Made by a program: the position numbers and the translations under genes. Shown one piece after another: positions 55,305 through 62,823 of a DNA stretch of 64,000 nucleotides. The notes beneath the pieces were generated by a model. The model was not told the DNA's origin and made no database searches. It was given only the letters and a program-made list of their open reading frames with translations. Source of the stretch: Saccharicrinis sp963675435 (GTDB lineage: Bacteria > Bacteroidota > Bacteroidia > Bacteroidales > Marinilabiliaceae); assembly GCA_963675435.1 (NCBI GenBank), contig OY776216.1:1426001-1490000 (forward strand), given 5' to 3'. The stretch's first letter is position 1. Each line of letters opens with the position of its first letter.

Positions 55305-56081
55305 ATGAAAAATAGTTCAAAAATAGGTTTAGCATTGGGAGGGGGAGCTGTATTGGGGGCAGCTCATGTTGGTGTGCTAAGAGCAATGGAAGAATTGGAT
55401 ATTAAAATCAATTATATAACAGGAACCAGTATAGGTGCTTTTATTGCTGCATTTGTTGCATTTGGTAAAAAATGGTATGAGATAGAAGAGATTGCATCTG
55501 AACTAAAGTGGATGGATATTACCGGAGTTACTTTATCTAAGTATGGATTGCTCTCCAATGAAAAATTGGGTAACCTAATTATCAAACATATTGGAGATAA
55601 AAACATTGAAGATGCTGAAATTCCATTGGCAATGATTGCAACAGATATTGAAACCGGTGAAAAAGTAATTTTAGATAAAGGGTCTGTTGCAGATGCAGCA
55701 ATGGCTAGTACATGTATTCCCGGTATATTTAAACCAGTTGAAATTAATGGTAAAATGCTTGTGGATGGAGGTATCGTTGAAAATGTACCTATAAATACGG
55801 TTAAAAATATGGGAGCTGATTTTGTAATTGGTGTTGATTTAAATGCAAAACATTCCTATAAAAAGCCCGACAATATTATTGATGTATTGCTAAATAGCTT
55901 CCACATTATCATGAAGCATTCTGTAAAGTATCAAACATTGGATGCTGAATTACTAATAGAACCAAATCTGGCAGAATACAATATGGCTGCTATGAATCAG
56001 GTTGATGATATCATGAAAATAGGTTTTATTGATGCAAAAAAAGCATTTAATGAGAGGAAGACTGAATTGAAACAGGAATAA
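55305..56081 (+). CDS. Patatin-like phospholipase (RssA/YjjU type)
   Basis: A 258-residue serine lipid hydrolase. The oxyanion loop is GGGAVLGAAHVG (about residues 12-23), the nucleophile lies in GTSIG (G-x-S-x-G, about residues 40-44), and the catalytic aspartate in VDGGIVENVPI (about 150-160). This Ser-Asp dyad is characteristic. There is no signal peptide, so it is cytoplasmic or membrane-associated. The substrate is probably a phospholipid, by family. Located 20 bases after the barrel gene. Confidence 0.92.
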   Translation: MKNSSKIGLALGGGAVLGAAHVGVLRAMEELDIKINYITGTSIGAFIAAFVAFGKKWYEIEEIASELKWMDITGVTLSKYGLLSNEKLGNLIIKHIGDKNIEDAEIPLAMIATDIETGEKVILDKGSVADAAMASTCIPGIFKPVEINGKMLVDGGIVENVPINTVKNMGADFVIGVDLNAKHSYKKPDNIIDVLLNSFHIIMKHSVKYQTLDAELLIEPNLAEYNMAAMNQVDDIMKIGFIDAKKAFNERKTELKQE

Positions 56082-56211
56082 AGAGATATACCAAATACCA
56101 CTAAATAGAAATTAGCAACTTACTAATATTATTTTTTACATTAGAGAAACTAAAACGCTGCAACTATTATTATACAAGGGTTTTATTTAGCTTTAATTAA
56201 CAAACTACTCA

Positions 56212-56242
56212 TTGTACACCATGCGTCTCCTAATTACTTTTG
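56212..56242 (+). promoter_or_regulatory. Well-formed Bacteroidota promoter for the MFS gene
   Basis: TTG at 56212-56214 and TACTTTTG at 56235-56242 are separated by 20 bases, matching the -33/-7 pattern. The ATG at 56267 lies 25 bases downstream; the upstream TTG start at 56240 overlaps the -7 box and is thus ruled out. Confidence 0.65.
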
Positions 56243-56266
56243 CGACTGAAAGTTAAAAGTAATAGC

Positions 56267-57451
56267 ATGAAGAAGAGTTTGGTGCCATTGGCATTAGGAA
56301 CATTTGGCTTAGGAATGGCTGAATTTGTGATGATGAGTATTTTGCCTTATGTTGCTCAGGATATGAATGTAAGCATTCCTGCTGCAGGTCATTTAATTTC
56401 AGCATATGCATTAGGGGTTTGTGTTGGAGCTCCGGTAATGTTATTAAGTGCACGTAAATTCCCATTAAAAAAAGTACTCTTTTTACTAATATTAATTTAT
56501 GCTATAGGTAATACACTGGCAGGACTTTCTCATAATTATTGGTTTATGCTGGGCATGCGTTTTATTTCCGGCTTACCCCATGGAGCCTTTTTCGGAGTTG
56601 GATCAATTGTTGCTGAAAAACTTGCGGATGAAGGTAAAAGCTCAAGTGCATTGGCTTTTATGGTTTCAGGTATGACTATTGCCAATTTAATAGGTGTACC
56701 TCTTGGTGCTTATATTTGTAATCATTTTTCATGGCGGTTTATTTTTTATGTAACAGGAGTTTGGGGAGCTTTTAATTTATTCTTCCTTTTAAAGTGGATG
56801 CCTTCAATTGCCCCACTTCCAAATAATGGTTTACGAGGTCAGTTTAACTTTCTTAAAAAGATGGAGCCTTGGCTAATATTGTTGGCTACGGGGCTGGGTA
56901 ATTGTGGGATTTTTTGTTTCTATTGCTATGTATCTCCTTATTTAACTGGTATGTCAGGATTTTCTGCCGCAGATATGACATGGATTATGGTGTTAAGTGG
57001 AGTGAGTATGGTACTAGGTAATATTATTGGTGGCAAACTTTCTGATCGTTTTCGAAGTGCTTCGGTTGTTGGTTTTGCTTATTCAATAGCAGCAATGGCT
57101 TTAATTGTGCTGTTTCTTTTACCTTCAGCATCATTTCTTGCCATTGCAATGATGTGCATATGTACCAGTTGTTTGTTTATGGTGGGAGCACCAAACCAGT
57201 TGTTAGTATTACAAAATTCACGAGGTGGCGAAATGATGGGAGCTGCCATGATTCAAATTGCATTTAATTTAGGAAATGCATTAGGATCGTATAGTGGAGG
57301 CTTACCGATTGATAATAATATAGGTGTAAACTTTGCTTCAATTATAGGTATGGGATATTTAATTGTAGCCATATTTATTGTATCTATTTTAGTCAGACGA
57401 CAGAAATCAAAAGAACAACTTATGGTAACACCTCTAGTAACCAAACTGTAA
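56267..57451 (+). CDS. MFS transporter, AraJ/sugar-efflux type
   Basis: A 394-residue, twelve-helix transporter of the DHA1 branch. It opens MKKSLVPLALGTFGLGMAEF, with the motif LISAYALGVCVGAPV in helix 2 and GMRFISGLPHGAFFGVGSIV in helix 4, which is the pattern of AraJ/YdhP proteins. Such proteins export sugars or small drugs; the substrate here is unknown. It has its own promoter and stands alone, so it is probably not part of the operon of the patatin gene. Confidence 0.88.
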   Translation: MKKSLVPLALGTFGLGMAEFVMMSILPYVAQDMNVSIPAAGHLISAYALGVCVGAPVMLLSARKFPLKKVLFLLILIYAIGNTLAGLSHNYWFMLGMRFISGLPHGAFFGVGSIVAEKLADEGKSSSALAFMVSGMTIANLIGVPLGAYICNHFSWRFIFYVTGVWGAFNLFFLLKWMPSIAPLPNNGLRGQFNFLKKMEPWLILLATGLGNCGIFCFYCYVSPYLTGMSGFSAADMTWIMVLSGVSMVLGNIIGGKLSDRFRSASVVGFAYSIAAMALIVLFLLPSASFLAIAMMCICTSCLFMVGAPNQLLVLQNSRGGEMMGAAMIQIAFNLGNALGSYSGGLPIDNNIGVNFASIIGMGYLIVAIFIVSILVRRQKSKEQLMVTPLVTKL

Positions 57452-57557
57452 TCCAATTTTAGTAGTACGGTTATGATGGATTTTATTTGTTGAAACTATG
57501 TAAGAGAAAAATTAGAATATTAGTATCTTACCATTCGATTTTTCTAAAGCATTGTTG

Positions 57558-58061
57558 ATGAAAACTAAATCTTATGGAGAAGAACCAAGAATAGAAATAT
57601 CTAAAGAAACTCTTTTAATAGGTATGAAAGTTCGTATGTCTTATGAATGTGATAACACTTTCAAATTATGGAGTCACTTCTCTCCAAGAATAAAAGAAAT
57701 TCAAAATAAATCAAATCAGGATTTATATTCTGTGCAGATATTTGATAGCATCTCATACTTTAATGCTTTTAATCCTGATGCTGAATTTACTAAATGGGCA
57801 GCTGTTAAAGTAAATTACCTTGAAAATATAACAGAAGGTATGAGTCCATTAGTTCTTTCAGAGGGGTTATATGCGGTTTTTACATATGTAGGTAAACCCA
57901 GTGAGGCCTATATGTTTTATGAATATATATTCAATTCATGGCTTCCATCTTCGCATTATAAATTAGATAGCAGACCTCATTTTGCCTTAATGGGGGAAGA
58001 ATATAAAGGAGAAGTACCAGATTCGAAAGAAGAATTTTGGATTCCGATAAAAATCGAATAA
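57558..58061 (+). CDS. GyrI-like/AraC effector-binding-domain protein
   Basis: A 167-residue protein from ATG 57558. The overall pattern (PRIEISKETLLIGMKVRMS ... LWSHFSPRIKEIQNKSNQ ... AVKVNYLENITEGMSPLVLSEGLYAVFTYVGKPSE ... LDSRPHFALMGEEYKGEVPDSKEEFWIPI) fits the GyrI-like small-molecule-binding fold, with the conserved glutamate near the end (EEEFWIPI-type ending). No DNA-binding domain is fused. It may bind a small ligand or sequester a toxin. The next gene is 25 bases away. Confidence 0.85.
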   Translation: MKTKSYGEEPRIEISKETLLIGMKVRMSYECDNTFKLWSHFSPRIKEIQNKSNQDLYSVQIFDSISYFNAFNPDAEFTKWAAVKVNYLENITEGMSPLVLSEGLYAVFTYVGKPSEAYMFYEYIFNSWLPSSHYKLDSRPHFALMGEEYKGEVPDSKEEFWIPIKIE

Positions 58062-58086
58062 TAAATTTTTAATAAACACTTATCCC

Positions 58087-58527
58087 ATGGAAGAAAATAA
58101 CACGAAAAAAGGAAAAAAGGTTTCAACTGTAATAGGAACAGTTGTTGGACTTGTTGTATTTTACCTGATAAAGTACTTCTTGTTTTCTACACCATCTTTT
58201 GATAAAGCAATGATGCAAGTGGCCAGTAAATTAAACGAAACTTGCCCTATCATGGTTGATCAGGAAACCAGACTAGATAATGTAATTGCTATGCCTGATA
58301 ATGTATTTCAATATAATTATACATTAGTTAATTGGGTTAAAGATTCTCTTGATGTTGAAATATTTGAGCAAAATATGCAGCCACAAATATTAAATACGGT
58401 AAAGACCAATCCAGACATGAAATCATTTAGAGATCATAAAGTAACTTTAGCCTATAACTATAAAGATAAAGACGGTACTTATATCACTAAAATTTCAGTT
58501 AGTTCAGATCAATATCTTGAACAGTAA
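58087..58527 (+). CDS. Hypothetical membrane-anchored protein
   Basis: I do not recognise this 146-residue protein. A basic N-terminus with KKGKK is followed by one membrane helix (about residues 14-32, STVIGTVVGLVVFYLIKYF), then an extracytoplasmic domain of about 110 residues, with one cysteine (NETCPIM). The pattern around MVDQETRLDNVIAMPDNVFQYNYTLV recurs in Bacteroidota proteins of unknown role, from memory. It is followed 33 bases later by another membrane-anchored unknown, so they may act together. Confidence 0.6.
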   Translation: MEENNTKKGKKVSTVIGTVVGLVVFYLIKYFLFSTPSFDKAMMQVASKLNETCPIMVDQETRLDNVIAMPDNVFQYNYTLVNWVKDSLDVEIFEQNMQPQILNTVKTNPDMKSFRDHKVTLAYNYKDKDGTYITKISVSSDQYLEQ

Positions 58528-58560
58528 TTATAAAAAGTGCTAACCTAAGCTATCATCACA

Positions 58561-59388
58561 ATGAAAATCGAAAAAATTAAAAACTATAATCAACGAATGC
58601 TTGCTGTATTAATAACAGTAGTTGTAATAACAGCAGTTATTGGTCTGATCTCTCTATTGGTATTTATTATTTCTGACATGATTCCTAACTCAAGTACTGA
58701 TAACAATGCTTTACTTTCGGATGATAAAATAGAAGAATTAAAGAAAGACAGTTTACGCCAGCAGATTATTTCCTATGATTCTCCAAGGTTAGTAGATACA
58801 TTAAACTTGATTTATATATTACCCGTACATGTTAAAACTCTTGAAAAAGCTGAAGATATGGGGGAAGGTGTATTAGGATTATTAGATGGAGATTTTGAAA
58901 TAGGATCAAGGAAGTCAACATTCAAAAGAAGAAGTTATTATTATGGTTCATTTAATAATTTGATTGTTTATGATTATAAGAATAATCAGTCTCAAAAAGT
59001 AAGTGAGTATAGACTTTATGGATCGGATCTTACTTTTCATTATTTTGATGATGAAATATTATTGGTATTTACTGGGGCAGAAAAAGATACCAATAAGGAT
59101 CATAAAGTAAATGATAATGACTTTAATTCTTTATTTGTGTATTCTTTAAAAAACAAAGAGTTGAAGAAAATTAGTTTGGATAAGGCTACGGTTGTATCCT
59201 ATGAATTTGTTGAAAATCAAAAGGATATTTTAGTGAATTTTGGTTATGATAGAAATCAAAACCAGTTATTTGAAAGTGCATTTGAACCAAACTTTATTAG
59301 AAAATATACCTATAATACAAGCACTCTAGAACTTATTATTTCAGAAGAGCTAGAAGTTTCAATTCAAAAAATCATCGATAAAAACTAA
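58561..59388 (+). CDS. Hypothetical membrane-anchored protein
   Basis: A 275-residue protein I do not recognise. One membrane helix (about residues 14-38, LAVLITVVVITAVIGLISLLVFII) is followed by an exported beta-rich domain. Segments such as LLDGDFEIGSRKSTFKRRSYY and NNQSQKVSEYRLYGSD suggest a propeller-like repeat, and DTNKDHKVNDNDFN resembles a calcium-binding dockerin/EF-like loop (D-x-N-x-D-x-K). It ends just before the inverted repeat at 59410-59447. It forms a pair with the preceding gene. Confidence 0.6.
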   Translation: MKIEKIKNYNQRMLAVLITVVVITAVIGLISLLVFIISDMIPNSSTDNNALLSDDKIEELKKDSLRQQIISYDSPRLVDTLNLIYILPVHVKTLEKAEDMGEGVLGLLDGDFEIGSRKSTFKRRSYYYGSFNNLIVYDYKNNQSQKVSEYRLYGSDLTFHYFDDEILLVFTGAEKDTNKDHKVNDNDFNSLFVYSLKNKELKKISLDKATVVSYEFVENQKDILVNFGYDRNQNQLFESAFEPNFIRKYTYNTSTLELIISEELEVSIQKIIDKN

Positions 59389-59409
59389 ATAGTTTTTTAA
59401 TCTAATTAT

Positions 59410-59447
59410 GGAGGTTACTTTTTGTTTTTAAGCTATTAGTAACCTCC
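59410..59447. terminator. Inverted repeat after the membrane-protein pair
   Basis: GGAGGTTACT at 59410-59419 pairs exactly with AGTAACCTCC at 59438-59447. No strong T-tract follows; it is a possible terminator. The rest up to 59886 includes a broken signal-peptide-like frame at 59620-59709 (MKLIVKKMVYLLCM...) that ends in stops; I see nothing else. Confidence 0.5.
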
Positions 59448-59886
59448 AAAGTCTTTAATTTATTTCCTAATAATCATATTTATTCATTATTCTTTAATTT
59501 TATTTATCGGCAAAAATTAACCATACTTCTAAAGAAATAGATCAGCTGTCTAATTAAATTGATACAGGTAACAAATAATTTTAAAATTGTACTGTTAATC
59601 AATCAATAAAGCAGTTAGAATGAAGTTGATTGTAAAAAAAATGGTGTATTTGTTGTGTATGGGATTTAAGTCTGCCCAAACTCAGGAAAACCTATTTTCT
59701 TTTGGATGAAGAGAATAGAGCCATGATCATTGAAAAATATTATATTCGGCAACAGTAGAATAATAGTACTTATCTTTTGTTGTAGTAATTGTAAGGTTTA
59801 CAAAACAACAGTTTATAATACAAACACACATATATAAACATTGAGCATTAGGTAAAATTAATAGGTTAAATTTAAATACATAATCT

Positions 59887-61222
59887 ATGAAAAATCTAAG
59901 TTCAAAACCAGTTGTCTTTTTACCAACGGCCGATGGAAAAGGTACATTAATGATATATTATGGAAGTAAACAAGAAGGAGTATCAGATCATTATTATGGC
60001 GGACAACAAGTTAGACAGTTGTATGTATTAAATCTTGAAACATTAGAAACTCAAAAGCTTACTAATAACCTGAGTTCGATATAAAATTATTGGCTCAGAC
60101 CTCTAATAAATAATGAGTTTCAATGAATATTTGTGAAGTCATAGCGGGCTATGTCAAACAAATATGAAGCAGAAAATCGTTGTTTATATGTGGCTTTCTA
60201 TTAAAATACTAATCTACTTCGTTAAATTCTTCTACCATAGCTCGCTATGCAAAAAAAATAATTTGCCTTGTATATCAGTATTTTAATAAAATCTGAGCTC
60301 TTTAATTTTAATCGAACACGGGTTAATAATACTTTACCAAACATGGTGAAATTGTGGCAAAAAAGCATAGAGAAGTGATTTTTCAAAGTAGAGATACTGT
60401 TTGTGCAACATATATTGATAATCAGGCAACAAGAGTACAGTATGTTTTTCCAGATTCATTAAAACGCACAGGTATTATAATATTAAATGCGAATGAAACT
60501 TTACTGGCCTGAGTATTCCGTTTACCTGAAAAAGATTCAATATTATAGTATCATCCCCAAAAGTCAGATTTTTTTCAATTGATATATGAAGCAAAACTAC
60601 CTCATACTATTTTTACGATAAATACAGAGACTAAAGCGTTGACGCCTGTTCAAATCATGTTCAGTTTTTACCTATAGATCCAGAAGTGCTCATGTTTTGC
60701 TACGAAGGTCCTTGGCATAACGTAAATCGTATTTAGACAATGAAAATGGGCGAGAAATAACCAGTGTTAGTGCATAAAAGAACCATGCATCGAGAAATTG
60801 CCGGGCATGTGTTTTTTAGTGTTGATGGGCAAACGGTTTGTTTTGATTTGCAAAAATCTCTAGGCGAAACTTTCTTTTTAGCAGGAACAAGCATAAAAAC
60901 AGGAAAAGAAGTTGCTTATCAAATGGAAAGAGATTAATGGTCTATTCATTTCAATATTTCACCTAATCTGAATATGTTTGCAGGCGATGGTGGTAATGAA
61001 ACCCAGATGGCAAAAGCGAAAAATGGACGTTGGATTTATTTATTTTACACTGACGATGAAATGCAAAAGCTAAAGCTATAGATTGAATAGCTGGTTAATA
61101 TGAAACACCATGATTATGATCTTGAACCTAATGTACATTTTACGCCTGATGGAAAAAGAATCATATTTAGAACTAATTTTGAAGGCGTGAGTCAGATTTA
61201 TAGAGTAGATATTAAAAAATAA
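59887..61222 (+). pseudogene. Decayed oligogalacturonate lyase (PL22-like), interrupted by a MITE-like element
   Basis: The 5' part (59887-60065) encodes VVFLPTADGKGTLMIYYGS and RQLYVLNLETLETQKLTN, an opening propeller blade. After the inserted element at 60066-60325 the gene goes on in several frames with in-frame stops: RVQYVFPDSLKRTG, HTIFTINTETKALTPV, DPEVLMFCYEGPWHNVNRI, HREIAGHVFFSVDGQTVCFD, FLAGTSIKTGKEVAYQ, IHFNISPNLNMFAGDGGNE, NGRWIYLFYTDDE and LEPNVHFTPDGKRIIFRTN. These are PL22 hallmarks (beta-propeller lyase cutting digalacturonate). At least six stop codons or frame changes confirm decay. A terminator ends it. Confidence 0.82.
60066..60325. mobile_element. MITE-like element, copy 2 (260 bp)
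   Basis: It is nearly identical to 45723-45979. I see about seven small differences: a few base changes and a 3-base expansion in an A-run. Terminal repeats are TAACCTGAGTTCGAT and, from the right, TAACCCGTGTTCGATT. AAT flanks both ends here too. It is inserted inside the PL22 pseudogene, which shows that this element moves or has moved. Confidence 0.88.
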
Positions 61223-61286
61223 AAGACAGTTTACACTTAAAATTGTGATCGCCATAAACTGAGGGTATGAATTTTTTGTAAATAAT

Positions 61287-61328
61287 AAAAAGCTTATACT
61301 TGAATCTTTATTTTGGTATAAGCTTTTT
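61287..61328 (+). terminator. Terminator after the PL22 pseudogene
   Basis: AAAAAGCTTATAC at 61287-61299 pairs perfectly with GTATAAGCTTTTT at 61316-61328, with a T-run. It ends seven bases before the LytTR gene, so the promoter of that gene must overlap or precede it. Confidence 0.8.
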
Positions 61329-61334
61329 ATTATT

Positions 61335-62201
61335 ATGAGACCATTACTTAGTATACTTAATAAATCCTATCCTCAAACACAAAATATCTGGAAGTCTGCA
61401 ATTTTTATTAGTTTGTTTATTTCTTTGTTTCTATACGTGTTTCAACCTTTTGGATTACAGTTGTTACAGCATGACTATAAAGGATTGGTTTTAATAGGAT
61501 ATGGATTAGTAACTTTTATGGTCTTATTAACGAATAAGATAATGCTACCGTTAGTTATTCCAACTGTATTTCAAGAAGATATGTGGACAATAAAGAAGCA
61601 AATTTTATGGTTAATATGGCTTTTGTTTTCAATAAGTCTGGGGAATTATCTTTATGCTGTTTTATTCACTGTAATTCCATGGAGTGGGTTTTATGGATTA
61701 TTGATATTCATAGCATTTACAGTAGCTATAGGAATAATTCCAATAGTGTTAATAACTTTTATTTCTCAAAATGCCATGTTAAAAAAGAATATGGCTCATT
61801 CTCAGGAAATAAACGCCACCATTCATAAAAAGATTGAAAAACAAGAAGATATTATAGCTGTTGAATCAGGTAAACAAATCGTCAATATCAATGCGGATCA
61901 TATCATCGCAATAGAATCAGAAGGTAACTATATCAAGGTACTGACAGTTGAAGATGATGAGGTTAAAAGTGAATTGATTAGAAATACTATTAAAAACTTA
62001 GAAGATCAGCTTAGTAGCAGACTTTCATTTTTTAAATGTCACAGGGCATTTATCATTAATCTGTCTTATGTTGAAAATGTATCAGGAAATTCACAGGGCT
62101 TTAATGTGGATTTGTTGAAGCTCGATAAATCGATTCCAGTGTCCAGAACCTACACCAAAGACTTTAAAAAGAGAATGGTTGAATTAGAAAAAACCATGTA
62201 A
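61335..62201 (+). CDS. LytTR-family regulator with four membrane helices
   Basis: A 288-residue protein. Four hydrophobic helices (about residues 20-145) are followed by a charged linker (about 150-180) and a C-terminal LytTR DNA-binding domain (about 182-285) with DHIIAIESEGNYIKVL, FFKCHRAFIINLSYVENV and IPVSRTYTKDFKKRM. LytTR proteins bind direct-repeat sites. The membrane part takes the place of a receiver domain, a design known in Bacteroidota. Direct repeats at 62245-62274, just downstream, may be its own binding sites and would control the next gene. Confidence 0.88.
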   Translation: MRPLLSILNKSYPQTQNIWKSAIFISLFISLFLYVFQPFGLQLLQHDYKGLVLIGYGLVTFMVLLTNKIMLPLVIPTVFQEDMWTIKKQILWLIWLLFSISLGNYLYAVLFTVIPWSGFYGLLIFIAFTVAIGIIPIVLITFISQNAMLKKNMAHSQEINATIHKKIEKQEDIIAVESGKQIVNINADHIIAIESEGNYIKVLTVEDDEVKSELIRNTIKNLEDQLSSRLSFFKCHRAFIINLSYVENVSGNSQGFNVDLLKLDKSIPVSRTYTKDFKKRMVELEKTM

Positions 62202-62244
62202 CTGATCATATTTTATTACATGTTGTAATTACAATTGTGCAAGT

Positions 62245-62274
62245 TATCCCAAATACTTGCTGTATATCCCAATT
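62245..62274 (+). promoter_or_regulatory. Putative LytTR direct-repeat operator
   Basis: TATCCCAAAT at 62245-62254 and TATCCCAATT at 62265-62274 match at 9 of 10 bases and are 20 bp apart, about two helical turns, as for LytTR sites. They lie 73-102 bases before the start at 62347. Confidence 0.5.
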
Positions 62275-62346
62275 GTATTGTAATTCAGTTAATTGAAATT
62301 ATCATTGTATCAATAAATTTAGTTTTAAACATTTAAAAATTGAGCA

Positions 62347-62676
62347 ATGAAAAAGAAAGTTTGGATTATTTTAACAGCAGTAGTTCTATTTATTTTTGGA
62401 GTAATTTTAGAGTATACCAATGGAGGTGTTTGTAGTGTTGGAAACTTCAGTTTTAATTATTTCTCTTCCGGAGATTATGCTTTAGGTGTTTTTGCTTCAG
62501 GTAAATTTGCCATTGGTATTTTTTCGGTTGGGATCTTCTCTATTGGAATTTTCTCCATCGGAATATTTAATATAGGACTGTACGCAGTGGGATTATTTGT
62601 TCTGGCCTGGAAAAAGCGTTTGCCTAAAACACTAATGGACTATTTAAAAGTAAATCAAGAAGAAGTAAACGCATAA
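62347..62676 (+). CDS. Small membrane protein of glycine pentapeptide repeats
   Basis: A 109-residue protein. It opens with a membrane helix (about residues 5-24), then about eleven consecutive five-residue units of the form G-x-(F/Y)-(S/A)-(I/V/L/S) from GNFSF to GLFVL (about residues 37-91), followed by a short charged tail (KKRLPKTLMDYLKVN). The five-residue period resembles the pentapeptide-repeat beta-helix, with Gly at the small (i-2) site and Phe/Tyr at the central (i) site, but the outer positions are strongly hydrophobic. The function is unknown. It may be controlled by the LytTR protein next door. Confidence 0.7.
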   Translation: MKKKVWIILTAVVLFIFGVILEYTNGGVCSVGNFSFNYFSSGDYALGVFASGKFAIGIFSVGIFSIGIFSIGIFNIGLYAVGLFVLAWKKRLPKTLMDYLKVNQEEVNA

Positions 62677-62823
62677 ACACGACCTTTTAAAATAGCAGTA
62701 AAAAGAATCATAGATGTAGCTTGTAAATGTATTTATTCAATACAATTTAAGATCAATTAGTGTAAGATGTTTTATGATAACCTTTTATGTTGTAAATTAG
62801 GGAATCCATTTTAATTCTAAATT

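Noticed and set aside
59620..59709. Signal-peptide-like frame starting MKLIVKKMVYLL
   Set aside because: It stops after about 29 codons and cannot be joined to the PL22 remnant in a convincing way; at most it is a relic.
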